From positions 1-8,037 of the forward strand of contig JALVEM010000408.1 of the NCBI GenBank assembly GCA_027030825.1: a DNA stretch of 8,037 nucleotides, in the 5' to 3' direction. The notes beneath the pieces were generated by a model. The model did not search any database. It was given only the letters and a program-made list of their open reading frames with translations, and was not told the DNA's origin. The DNA comes from Thiohalobacter sp. (GTDB lineage: Bacteria; Pseudomonadota; Gammaproteobacteria; Thiohalobacterales; Thiohalobacteraceae). Below, one piece after another: positions 1 through 6,237 of this stretch (its first letter is position 1; each line of letters begins with the position of its first letter). The position numbers were made by a program, and so were the translations under genes.

Positions 1-31
1 AATCCACGAAAAGGAATGATTGCTTTCGGAG
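1..31. repeat. Partial diverged copy of the right-flank CACGGAA-family segment
   Basis: The first bases (AATCCAC, then GAAAAGGAATGA) resemble the interior of the repeat at 7781-7813, where AATCCAC is followed after about 10 extra bases by GGAAAGGAATGA. I infer that the window opens inside another copy of that intergenic repeat. The match is short and gapped, so this is only suggestive. No gene is visible in 1-57. Confidence 0.3.
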
Positions 32-57
32 GGACCGATGCGTGATTTTTTCTCTCC

Positions 58-268
58 GTCATTCCGGCCAAGCGTTTTTTTCCTTCTTCGTCATTCCGGG
101 CGAGCGGTTTTTTTCCTTCTTCGTCGTTCCGGGCGAGCGGAGCGAGACCCGGAATCCAGAAACCACGCACATGCGTGCTTCCGTGGCCGAGAATTTTCTG
201 GATTCCGGATAAGCGCTGCGCGCTTTCCGGAATGACCAAAGGAGGCGCTGCGCGCCATCCGGAATGAC
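58..268. repeat. Palindromic intergenic element, left copy 1, with reiterated ends
   Basis: Two short end units with GTCATTCCGG (58-74 and 90-106) are each followed by a 15-16 nt pyrimidine-rich spacer and lead into a full element at 123-236. The full element has a left hairpin (TTCCGGG/CCCGGAA), a 29-nt core after CCACGC, and a right hairpin starting CTGGATTCCGG with apical stem AAGCGC-TGC-GCGCTT, closing with CCGGAATGAC. A further right-end unit reaches 268, exactly 32 bp after the first CCGGAATGAC (227 and 259). The outer arms GTC(A/G)TTCCGG and CCGGAATGAC are inverted repeats, as are CCGGAATCCAG and CTGGATTCCGG. The core contains CCACG and CGTGG, which can pair. Reading frames across it are low-complexity and not coding. 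Confidence 0.9.
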
Positions 269-284
269 CAGGAGAGGGAATCGC

Positions 285-311
285 CACGGAAGAACACGGA
301 AAAGCACGGAA
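285..311. repeat. CACGGAA direct repeat, three units at 10-bp period
   Basis: CACGGAA occurs at 285, 295 and 305, separated by 3-nt spacers and preceded by GC as in the other copies. Related units lie at 7244 and 7254, at 7781, and in reverse orientation at 7824, 7834 and 7844. A single reverse unit, TTCCGTGGCC, sits inside the core of the palindromic element at 179-188. The 10-bp period places each unit on the same helix face. Function unknown. Confidence 0.8.
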
Positions 312-330
312 GGGAAGTGAAGTGAGATGT

Positions 331-348
331 GAAGAGTGGGGACTCTTC
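331..348. repeat. Perfect 7-bp hairpin with GGGG loop
   Basis: GAAGAGT (331-337) and ACTCTTC (342-348) form a perfect inverted repeat around GGGG. It lies between the CACGGAA repeat and the second palindromic element. There is no T-run after it on either strand that would make it a convincing terminator. Confidence 0.5.
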
Positions 349-349
349 C

Positions 350-579
350 ATCATTTCGGGCGAGCGGTTTTTCCTTCTTTGTCATTCCGGGCGAGTGACC
401 CCGGCCTTGAGCCGGGGGAGCGAGACCCGGAATCCAGAAATCACGCCTGCCCTTGCCACCGTGGTTCATTGCATTCCTGGATTCCGGATCGGTGCTTCGC
501 ACCGTCCGGAATGACCAAGAGTAGCGCTGCGCGCTTTCCGGAATGACCAAAGGAGGCGCTGCGTGCCGTCCGGAATGAC
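350..579. repeat. Palindromic intergenic element, left copy 2, with inserted loop hairpin and reiterated right ends
   Basis: A degenerate end unit (about 350-366, TCATTTCGGGCGAGCG) and a 14-nt pyrimidine spacer precede a full element at 381-515. Its left loop carries an extra 25-bp hairpin (TGACCCCGG...CCGGGGGAG, 396-420), also found in the right-flank copy at 7506. The core is 30 nt. The right hairpin has apical stem CGGTGC-TTC-GCACCG, a compensated version of the other copies. Two right-end units follow, so CCGGAATGAC falls at 506, 538 and 570, a strict 32-bp period. The 57-bp stretch 523-579 repeats 212-268 with two differences. Confidence 0.88.
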
Positions 580-587
580 TGAAGGTA

Positions 588-626
588 TGGATCCCGGATA
601 GCCCGCAACGCGGGCTTCTGGGATTG
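588..626 (-). repeat. Hairpin of the GGATCCCGG subtype, possible 3' boundary of the degS transcript
   Basis: ATCCC (591-595) pairs with GGGAT (620-624), and AGCCCGC (600-606) pairs perfectly with GCGGGCT (610-616) around AAC. The same right-half subtype occurs at 7426-7466. It lies about 30 bp beyond the protease stop codon on the minus strand and could protect or end that transcript. No U-run follows on the minus strand, so a classical intrinsic terminator is not supported. Confidence 0.6.
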
Positions 627-655
627 CCGAGGGTGGGGCTGCACGAGTCTCCGGC

Positions 656-1831
656 TCAGCGTCGACCTTTCTCCAGGCGGGAGGGGCGCTGGCCGATCAC
701 GGCCGTGAGCCTGAGGGGCTTGCCCTGGCGTACGACGGTGATCTCCACGCGGGTACCGGGCGACTGCTGGGCGATCAGCGCCATGGCCTCGCGGGCATCG
801 TGTACCGGCTTGCCGCCGATCTCCGTGATGATGTCGCCCGGTGCCAGCCCGGCCATGTCGGCCGGCCCGTTGCGCAGCACGCCGGCGACGAGCATGCCAT
901 GAGTGTTCTCGAGGCCGAACGACTGGGCCAGCGCAGGCGTCAGGTCCTGGGCCTCGATGCCGAGCCACCCGCGGACGACCCTGCCGTGCTCGATGATCTG
1001 TTTCATCACGCTGCGGGCCATGCTGACCGGGATGGCGAAGCCGATGCCTTCCGAGCCGCCGGACTTGGTGAAGATGGCCGAATTGATCCCCACCAGTTCA
1101 CCCAGCGCATTGACCAGTGCCCCGCCCGAATTGCCGGGGTTGATGGCGGCGTCGGTCTGAATGAAGTTCTCGTAGGTGTTCAGGCCCAGATCGCTGCGAC
1201 CCTTGGCGCTGACGATGCCCATGGTCACGGTCTGCCCCACGCCGAAGGGGTTGCCGATGGCGAGCACCACATCGCCCACCCGCAGGCGGTCGGAGTCGCC
1301 GATGACGATGGTCGGCAGATCCTCGGCCTCGATGTGGAGCACGGCGAGGTCGGTATCCGGGTCCGTGCCCACCTGGCGCGCGCTGAAGCTGCGTCCGTCG
1401 CGCAGCAGCACCTCGATCTGGTCGGCGCCCTCCACCACATGCAGGTTGGTCAGGATATAGCCCTGGGGACTGACGATGACGCCTGATCCCAGGCTGGTCT
1501 GCAGCCGCTTGCGGATGGGGTTGCCGAGACGGTCGCCCAGGAAGAAGCGCAGCAGGGGGTCGTCGAACAGCGGCGAGCGGCGCTCGCGAACGATCTTGGC
1601 GGTGTAGACATTGACCACGGCCGGCGCGGCGCGCTCGACGGCATCGGCATAGGAGACCGGGCCGGCGGGTCGGGTCGGTGCACTCTCGTTCGTCGAGTTC
1701 CGCAGCGATTCGACGACCTGGACCACCTGGGGCTGATTGCGGAACAGATCCGGCTTGAGAACATAGAGAAGCCCGGCGGCGAGGATGCCCACCAGCGCGG
1801 ATTGGAGGAGGAGAGGGACGAGCCTGCGCAC
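656..1831 (-). CDS. degS: DegS/AlgW-like membrane-anchored serine protease with one PDZ domain
   Basis: A trypsin-like periplasmic protease of the HtrA family. By family knowledge, DegS senses misfolded outer-membrane protein C-termini through its PDZ domain and cleaves the anti-sigma factor RseA to start the sigma-E response. Seen here (numbered from the GTG start, 391 aa): an N-terminal membrane anchor at about residues 5-25, then a protease domain with the triad His131 (TNLHVV), Asp161 (DTDLAVL) and Ser235 (NPGNSGGA), then a single PDZ domain at about 286-385. The uncleaved-looking anchor and one PDZ domain favour DegS/AlgW over the soluble two-PDZ DegP/DegQ. I chose GTG at 1831: an ATG lies in frame at 1876 but has no ribosome site and overlaps a likely -10 box, while AGG precedes the GTG by 9 nt and the resulting N-terminus (MRRLVPLL) fits the family. 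It is transcribed divergently from the Nif3 gene. AlgW is an equally valid family name. Confidence 0.92.
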   Translation of the reverse strand: MRRLVPLLLQSALVGILAAGLLYVLKPDLFRNQPQVVQVVESLRNSTNESAPTRPAGPVSYADAVERAAPAVVNVYTAKIVRERRSPLFDDPLLRFFLGDRLGNPIRKRLQTSLGSGVIVSPQGYILTNLHVVEGADQIEVLLRDGRSFSARQVGTDPDTDLAVLHIEAEDLPTIVIGDSDRLRVGDVVLAIGNPFGVGQTVTMGIVSAKGRSDLGLNTYENFIQTDAAINPGNSGGALVNALGELVGINSAIFTKSGGSEGIGFAIPVSMARSVMKQIIEHGRVVRGWLGIEAQDLTPALAQSFGLENTHGMLVAGVLRNGPADMAGLAPGDIITEIGGKPVHDAREAMALIAQQSPGTRVEITVVRQGKPLRLTAVIGQRPSRLEKGRR

Positions 1832-1850
1832 GCGTGATTGCCTGTTGCGG

Positions 1851-1856
1851 TATGAT
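1851..1856 (+). promoter_or_regulatory. Candidate -10 box (TATGAT) for the Nif3 gene
   Basis: TATGAT departs from TATAAT at one position and would start transcription near 1863, leaving a leader of about 50 nt before the ATG at 1915. No convincing -35 is visible. It faces the minus-strand TAGAAT at 1867-1872 about 10 bp away, so the two divergent promoters, if real, would overlap. Confidence 0.3.
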
Positions 1857-1866
1857 CGAGGCCCGC

Positions 1867-1875
1867 ATTCTACCA
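1867..1875 (-). promoter_or_regulatory. Candidate extended -10 promoter for degS
   Basis: On the minus strand the bases read TGG-TAGAAT, an extended -10 (TGn) followed by a hexamer that departs from TATAAT at one position. No good -35 hexamer lies at the usual distance, as is common for extended -10 promoters. Transcription would start near 1860, between the two candidate start codons, which supports GTG at 1831. Inferred by eye. Confidence 0.4.
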
Positions 1876-1914
1876 TGTCATCGAACCGGCGGATGGTTCG
1901 GCAGGAGCACGACG

Positions 1915-2673
1915 ATGGTGCAGCGCGACGATCTGGCCCGTTATCTCGACGACCTGCTGGAGGTCGGACGTTTCAGCGACTATTGCCCCAACGGCCTGCA
2001 GGTCGAAGGTCGCAGCGAGATCCATTCCGTCGTGGGGGGCGTGACGGCGAGCCTGGCGCTGATCGAGGCGGCCGCCGAAGCCGGGGCCGACGCCGTGCTG
2101 GTGCACCACGGCTGGTTCTGGAAGGGCGAATCCCTGCCGGTCACGGGCATGAAGTATCGCCGCATGAAGGCGCTGCTGGATTCCGGCATGAACCTGTTCG
2201 CCTATCACCTGCCGCTCGATGCGCATCCGGCCCATGGCAACAACGCCGGGCTGGCCCGGGCGATGGACTTCGCGGTCGAGGGCGGCTTCGGCGGCCGAGG
2301 CGGTCCGGACATCGGACTTCACGGGCGTATCCCGATCCCGGAGTCGCCCGAGCGGCTGGGCGCGCGGCTGGAGCGGGTACTCGGCCGGCGGCCGCTGCGC
2401 GTCGGGCACGGCCCGGAGATCGTCGAGCGGGTGGCCTGGTGTACGGGTGCGGCCCAGTCGCTGATCGAGGAGGCCGCCAGCCTGGGCGTGGATGCCTACA
2501 TCAGCGGCGAGATCTCGGAGCCCACGGTGCACGTGGCCGAGGAGCTGGGGCTGCACTATTTCGCCTGCGGCCACCATGCCACCGAACGCTTCGGCGTTCA
2601 GGCGCTCGGCGAACATCTGGCCCGGGCCTTCGATCTCGAATTCCGGTTCATCGACCTACCGGTGCCCGTTTGA
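1915..2673 (+). CDS. Nif3/YbgI-family dinuclear metal-binding protein
   Basis: A 252-residue protein that aligns by eye along its whole length with E. coli YbgI, a toroidal hexameric protein of the NIF3/DUF34 family with a dinuclear metal site and no agreed cellular reaction. The metal ligands of the family are present: His64-His65 in VHHGWFWKGE, Asp102 in HLPLDAHP, and His220 with Glu224 in GHHATERFG. Other family landmarks are SDYCPNGLQVEG (21-32), AWCTGAAQS (174-182) and the C-terminal FIDLPVPV. The start is the ATG at 1915, with AGGAG at 1903-1907 and a 7-nt spacer; the frame stays open upstream, but the extra residues are not family-like. It is divergent from degS and lies 228 bp before petA in the same direction. 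The family is often annotated as a GTP cyclohydrolase I type 2 homologue, which I would not adopt. Confidence 0.93.
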   Translation: MVQRDDLARYLDDLLEVGRFSDYCPNGLQVEGRSEIHSVVGGVTASLALIEAAAEAGADAVLVHHGWFWKGESLPVTGMKYRRMKALLDSGMNLFAYHLPLDAHPAHGNNAGLARAMDFAVEGGFGGRGGPDIGLHGRIPIPESPERLGARLERVLGRRPLRVGHGPEIVERVAWCTGAAQSLIEEAASLGVDAYISGEISEPTVHVAEELGLHYFACGHHATERFGVQALGEHLARAFDLEFRFIDLPVPV

Positions 2674-2698
2674 CGGCATGGGGGCGGATGATGGAAAA

Positions 2699-2718
2699 TC
2701 CCGCAATTCCGCGCGGGA
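2699..2718 (+). repeat. Stem-loop downstream of the Nif3 gene
   Basis: TCCCGC (2699-2704) and GCGGGA (2713-2718) form a 6-bp stem with an 8-nt loop, 25 bp after the Nif3 stop codon. No T-run follows, so it may be a weak or Rho-assisted 3' end at best. Confidence 0.35.
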
Positions 2719-2731
2719 GTGGCAGATGTCG

Positions 2732-2755
2732 GGAACTGATCGGGATCAATGTTCC
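2732..2755. promoter_or_regulatory. Nested palindrome in the petA upstream region
   Basis: GGAAC (2732-2736) pairs with GTTCC (2751-2755), and between them TGATC (2737-2741) mirrors GATCA (2744-2748) around GG. The result is a near-perfect 10-bp dyad with a 2-nt bulge, about 150 bp upstream of petA and 60 bp after the Nif3 stop. As DNA it has the size of a dimeric-regulator operator; as RNA it would be a hairpin without a T-run. I could not match it to a known regulator. The rest of 2674-2901 shows no clear -10/-35 pair, although the petABC promoter is expected here. Confidence 0.4.
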
Positions 2756-2901
2756 TGATTCCCGGTTGCCGCAGAATTCGGAGCCCCAGTCTGTGCGTGG
2801 CCCCGGAACGGGCAGGCGAGGCATCGTACTGTCCTGCCAAGACAGAGTTTCTGAATCTTCTGATTCTTGTATGGAATTGGTGACTGACCTGGAGAAACCC
2901 T

Positions 2902-3492
2902 ATGACTGAAGGCGTGGACAAGAATCGCCGCCGTTTCCTGACCGCCACGGTATCCGTCGTCGGCGGTGCAGGTGCCGTGGCGGCCCTGGTGCCCTTCGTC
3001 GAGTCGATGCTGCCGAGCGAGCGGGCCAAGGCGGCAGGCGCACCGGTCGAAGCGGACATCAGCAAGCTCGAAGCCGGGCAGATGATCAACGTGGAGTGGC
3101 GCGGCAAGCCGGTCTGGATCGTCTCCCGCACTCCGGAAATGCTCGAGCACATCAAGGCGCTCGACGCCACCGTGGCGGACCCGAATTCCGATATCTCCGA
3201 ACAGCCCGAGTATGCCAAGAACGAGTTCCGGTCCATCAAGCCGGAGATTCTGGTCATGATCGGCATCTGCACGCATCTTGGCTGCTCGCCGAAATATCGG
3301 CCCGAGGTCGCGCCGGAAGATCTGGGGCCCGACTGGCTCGGTGGCTTCTTCTGTCCCTGCCACGGTTCCCGTTACGACCTGGCCGGCCGCGTGTACAAGG
3401 CGCAGCCGGCACCGAAGAACATGCCGGTGCCGCCACACAAGTACATCGGCGAGTCGGTGATCCTCGTGGGTGAAGACGAAGGAGCAGCATGA
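2902..3492 (+). CDS. petA: Ubiquinol-cytochrome c reductase, Rieske iron-sulfur subunit
   Basis: The [2Fe-2S] subunit of the bc1 complex, which takes one electron from ubiquinol at the Qo site and passes it to cytochrome c1 in the periplasm. The 196-residue product has an N-terminal twin-arginine signal-anchor (RRRFL at 9-13, then a hydrophobic stretch to about 33) and an alanine-rich hinge. Its soluble domain carries both cluster boxes, CTHLGC (123-128) and CPCHGS (151-156); each gives one Cys and one His ligand, and the other two cysteines form the family's disulfide. A proline loop follows (PVPP, 175-178). The start is the ATG at 2902, with GGAG 7 nt upstream. It is the first gene of petABC, and its stop overlaps the petB start by ATGA, so translational coupling is likely. 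Confidence 0.97.
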   Translation: MTEGVDKNRRRFLTATVSVVGGAGAVAALVPFVESMLPSERAKAAGAPVEADISKLEAGQMINVEWRGKPVWIVSRTPEMLEHIKALDATVADPNSDISEQPEYAKNEFRSIKPEILVMIGICTHLGCSPKYRPEVAPEDLGPDWLGGFFCPCHGSRYDLAGRVYKAQPAPKNMPVPPHKYIGESVILVGEDEGAA

Positions 3493-4745
3493 TGGCCGGA
3501 TCAAGCACGGAAAAATGGCAGGGCGGCCTGCTGGGCTGGATCGATGCCCGATTCCCCCTGAGCCAGATGTGGAACGACCATCTGGCGAAGTACTACGCCC
3601 CCAAGAACTTCAACTTCTGGTACTTCTTCGGATCGCTCGCACTGCTGGTGCTGGTGATCCAGATCCTCTCCGGGATCTTCCTGACCATGAACTACAAGCC
3701 GGACGCCGAGCGGGCCTTCGCCTCGGTCGAATACATCATGCGCGACGTGGACTGGGGCTGGCTGATCCGCTACATCCATTCCACCGGCGCCTCCGCCTTC
3801 TTCATCGTGGTCTATCTGCACATGTTCAGGGGCCTGCTCTACGGCTCCTACAAGAAGCCGCGGGAGCTGGTCTGGATCTTCGGCATGTTCATCTATCTGT
3901 GCCTGATGGCAGAGGCCTTCTTCGGCTATCTCCTCCCCTGGGGCCAGATGTCCTACTGGGGGGCGCAGGTGATCGTGAACCTCTTCTCGGCGATCCCCTT
4001 CGTGGGGCCGGATCTGGCGCTGTGGATTCGCGGTGACTACGTGATCTCCGATGCCACGCTCAACCGTTTCTTCGCCTTTCACGTGATCGCGGTGCCCCTG
4101 GTGCTTCTGGGCCTGGTGGTCGCTCACCTGCTGGCGCTGCACGAGGTGGGTTCCAACAATCCCGACGGCATCGAGATCAAGGCGAAGAAGGACGAGAACG
4201 GCGTGCCGCTCGACGGCATTCCCTTCCACCCCTATTACACGGTCAAGGACATCTTCGGCGTGGGCGTGTTCCTGATTTTCTTCGCCGCGGTGGTCTTCTT
4301 TGCGCCGGAGATGGGCGGCTTCTTCCTCGAGCATCCCAACTTCGAGATGGCCAATCCGCTCAAGACGCCGGAGCACATCGCGCCGGTCTGGTACTTCACG
4401 CCCTACTACGCCATCCTGCGTGCGGTGCCGGCCATGGCCGGATCGGCCTTCCCCGGCGTGGCGGCCATGGGCGTGGCCGTACTGATCCTGTTCTTCCTGC
4501 CCTGGCTGGATCGCAGCCCCGTCAAGTCGATCCGGTATCGTGGCCCGATCTACAAGACCGCGCTGGCGCTGTTCGTGGTGGCGTTCGTGATCCTCGGCTA
4601 CCTGGGTACCCAGCCGGCCACGCCGGAACGGACGCTGGTGGCCAGGATCTGCACGGTCTACTACTTCGCGTTCTTCTTCCTGATGCCCATCTACACGAAG
4701 ATCGATCCCGTCAAGCCGGTACCAGAGAGGGTGACGACAAAATGA
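3489..4745 (+). CDS. petB: Cytochrome b subunit of the bc1 complex
   Basis: The membrane core of the ubiquinol-cytochrome c reductase, holding hemes bL and bH and the two quinone sites. The 418-residue product has about eight hydrophobic helices and bacterial length, without the b6/subunit-IV split. Heme ligands are His97 and His111 in the second helix and His198 and His213 in the fourth. The second pair is 15 apart rather than the 14 of mitochondrial cytochrome b, as I recall for other beta/gammaproteobacteria. The Qo motif is PVWY (299-302) in place of mitochondrial PEWY. The ATG at 3489 overlaps the petA stop. The second ATG at 3492 sits at a better distance (7 nt) from GGAG at 3481-3484, so the protein may begin one residue later. 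The 3' end overlaps petC by ATGA. Confidence 0.97.
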   Translation: MMAGSSTEKWQGGLLGWIDARFPLSQMWNDHLAKYYAPKNFNFWYFFGSLALLVLVIQILSGIFLTMNYKPDAERAFASVEYIMRDVDWGWLIRYIHSTGASAFFIVVYLHMFRGLLYGSYKKPRELVWIFGMFIYLCLMAEAFFGYLLPWGQMSYWGAQVIVNLFSAIPFVGPDLALWIRGDYVISDATLNRFFAFHVIAVPLVLLGLVVAHLLALHEVGSNNPDGIEIKAKKDENGVPLDGIPFHPYYTVKDIFGVGVFLIFFAAVVFFAPEMGGFFLEHPNFEMANPLKTPEHIAPVWYFTPYYAILRAVPAMAGSAFPGVAAMGVAVLILFFLPWLDRSPVKSIRYRGPIYKTALALFVVAFVILGYLGTQPATPERTLVARICTVYYFAFFFLMPIYTKIDPVKPVPERVTTK

Positions 4746-5485
4746 AGAGACATCTGATCGCGATCCTTTTCTCCGTCTTTCCCGTTCTGGCGCTGGCCGG
4801 CGGTGGTGAAGGCGGGCCGATGTTCGAGGCCGACATCGATGTGTCCGACAAGCTGTCCCTGCAGCGGGGCGCGCGGCTGTTCGTCAACTACTGTCTGAGC
4901 TGCCATTCGGCACGTTTCCAGCGCTACAACCGCATGGGGCGTGACCTCGGCCTGACCGACAGCCAGGTGATCCACAACCTGATGTTCGCCGGCGACAAGA
5001 TCTACGAGCACATGACCGTGGCCATGCCGGAAGACGAGGCCAAGGAATGGTTCGGTGCGCCGCCGCCCGATCTGACCCTGATCGCCCGCCGACGGGGCGT
5101 GGACTGGCTCTATACCTATCTGCTGACCTTCTATGAGGACGACAAGCGTCCGTTCGGGGTCAACAACTGGCGGTTCCCGAACGTGGGCATGCCGCACGTG
5201 CTGTGGGAGCTGCAGGGTATCCAGAAGCCGGTCTACAGGACCGAGAAGGATGCCGAGGGCAACGAGCACCAGGTCATCGAGCGTCTCGAGCTCGTCCAAC
5301 CGGGCAAGATGACACCCGCCGAATATCAGGCGGCGATGCGTGACCTGGTTGCCTTCCTCTCCTACATGGGCGAGCCGGTGCAGCTCGAACGCAAGCAGAT
5401 CGGCATCTGGGTGCTGCTCTATCTCGTGGTGTTCACGATCCTTGCCTACCTGCTCAAGAAGGAGTACTGGAAGGACGTGCACTGA
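4742..5485 (+). CDS. petC: Cytochrome c1 subunit of the bc1 complex
   Basis: The periplasmic heme-c subunit that receives electrons from the Rieske protein and delivers them to a soluble or membrane cytochrome c. The 247-residue product has a Sec signal peptide with likely cleavage after ALA (about residue 19). The single heme-attachment motif is CLSCH (51-55), and PPDLTLIARRRG lies at 108-119. The probable axial Met is Met150 (PNVGMPHVLW), and a C-terminal membrane anchor at about 220-238 is followed by positive residues. The ATG overlaps the petB stop. The upstream GAGAGG (4725-4730) is 11 nt away, rather far, so expression probably depends on coupling to petB. It is the last gene of petABC and is followed by a strong terminator. 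Confidence 0.96.
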   Translation: MKRHLIAILFSVFPVLALAGGGEGGPMFEADIDVSDKLSLQRGARLFVNYCLSCHSARFQRYNRMGRDLGLTDSQVIHNLMFAGDKIYEHMTVAMPEDEAKEWFGAPPPDLTLIARRRGVDWLYTYLLTFYEDDKRPFGVNNWRFPNVGMPHVLWELQGIQKPVYRTEKDAEGNEHQVIERLELVQPGKMTPAEYQAAMRDLVAFLSYMGEPVQLERKQIGIWVLLYLVVFTILAYLLKKEYWKDVH

Positions 5486-5503
5486 TACCCGGCCGATGAT
5501 CCG

Positions 5504-5545
5504 GGCCGGAGCCCCCTTGTGGGGGGTTCCGGCCTGTTGTATTTT
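5504..5545 (+). terminator. Strong intrinsic terminator after petC
   Basis: GGCCGGAGCCCCC (5504-5516) pairs with GGGGGTTCCGGCC (5522-5534): 13 pairs including one G-T, closed by a loop of about 5 nt with one more possible T-G pair. TGTTGTATTTT follows directly. It lies 19 bp after the petC stop and should end most petABC transcripts. Confidence 0.88.
5517..5545 (+). promoter_or_regulatory. Candidate sspA promoter embedded in the petC terminator
   Basis: TTGTGG (5517-5522) and TATTTT (5540-5545) are separated by 17 bp and match the sigma-70 hexamers at 3 and 4 of 6 positions. A start near 5552 would give a leader of about 20 nt including the sspA ribosome site. The -35 falls in the terminator loop and the -10 in its T-tract. 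The match is modest; read-through from petABC is the alternative. Confidence 0.3.
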
Positions 5546-5571
5546 GGATTCACCATACGAGGGAGACCTGC

Positions 5572-6198
5572 ATGGCGATCGTTCCGAATCGTCGTTCCGT
5601 GATGACACTGTTTTCCGATGCCACCGATCCGTACAGTCATCGCGTCAGGATCGTGCTGGCCGAGAAGGGAATCACCGTCGAAGTGGTCAATGTCGATCCC
5701 GACAATCCACCCGAGGATCTCATCGAGCTGAATCCCTATCAGTCCGTGCCCACACTCGTCGATCGTGAGCTGGTGCTCTACGATTCGCACGTCATCATGG
5801 AGTATCTGGACGAACGGTTCCCGCACCCGCCGCTGATGCCGGTGGATCCCGTCTCGCGTGCCCGGGCACGGCTGGCCATGTACCGGATCGACAAGGACTG
5901 GTACGGCCTGTTGCACGAGATCGAGCACAAGGGCGAGAAGGCGGCCGCCAAGGCCCGCAAGGCGTTGCGTGACAGCATCGCCGCCAGCGACGAAGTCTTC
6001 GCTGCCATGCCCTTTTTCCTCAGCGAGGAATTCAGCCTGGTCGATGCCTATGTCGCTCCGCTGCTCTGGCGGCTCAAGCACTGCAGGATCGAGCTGCCGA
6101 AGCAGGCCAGGGCCGTGCGGGCCTATGCCCAGCGCATCTTCTCTCGGGACTCCTTCCGCGCCAGCCTCACCGAAGCCGAGCGCGAGATGCGGGAATGA
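5572..6198 (+). CDS. sspA: Stringent starvation protein A
   Basis: An RNA-polymerase-associated protein with a glutathione S-transferase fold but no transferase activity in studied members; in E. coli it helps stationary-phase and acid-stress survival and phage P1 late transcription. The 208-residue product has an N-terminal thioredoxin-like domain (about 10-87, with NPYQSVPTLVDRELVLYDS at 54-72) and an all-helical C-terminal domain. The surface motif Pro84-His85-Pro86, required for activity in E. coli SspA, is conserved at the same numbers. The start is the ATG at 5572, with GAGGGAG at 5559-5565 and a 6-nt spacer. It lies behind the petC terminator and 39 bp before sspB, the usual partner. 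Confidence 0.96.
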   Translation: MAIVPNRRSVMTLFSDATDPYSHRVRIVLAEKGITVEVVNVDPDNPPEDLIELNPYQSVPTLVDRELVLYDSHVIMEYLDERFPHPPLMPVDPVSRARARLAMYRIDKDWYGLLHEIEHKGEKAAAKARKALRDSIAASDEVFAAMPFFLSEEFSLVDAYVAPLLWRLKHCRIELPKQARAVRAYAQRIFSRDSFRASLTEAEREMRE

Positions 6199-6237
6199 CC
6201 ACTTTCCCGGATATCCTCGATCGAAACCGAGGGTGAC

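Noticed and set aside
123..236. Integron attC site or insertion-sequence end
   Set aside because: No attC core triplets or integrase, no transposase, and no target-site duplication that I can see around the full copies.
59..550. Long open frames through the left repeat block (163 aa on the minus strand, and shorter ones on both strands)
   Set aside because: They translate the hairpin repeats themselves (recurring SFR, PESR and GMTKK strings), have no domain, and equivalent frames appear wherever the repeat recurs.
58..579. CRISPR-like repeat-spacer spacing (17-bp repeats, 14-16 nt spacers, about 32-bp period)
   Set aside because: Only two or three units per array. The spacers are similar low-complexity pyrimidine runs, the units belong to a larger palindrome, and no cas gene is visible.
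1834..1914. Longer N-terminus for the Nif3 protein from an upstream start at 1834
   Set aside because: The added residues (ending in GRSTT) do not resemble the family N-terminus, whereas ATG 1915 has AGGAG at the right distance.
2820..2901. Sigma-70 promoter directly before petA (TATGGA near 2870, or AAGACA with GATTCT)
   Set aside because: Each candidate matches the consensus at only half the positions and lacks a partner hexamer, so it is not reported as a feature.
3501..4376. A 291-codon frame antisense to petB
   Set aside because: Charged, His-rich composition mirroring the codons of a membrane protein; petB on the other strand is certain.
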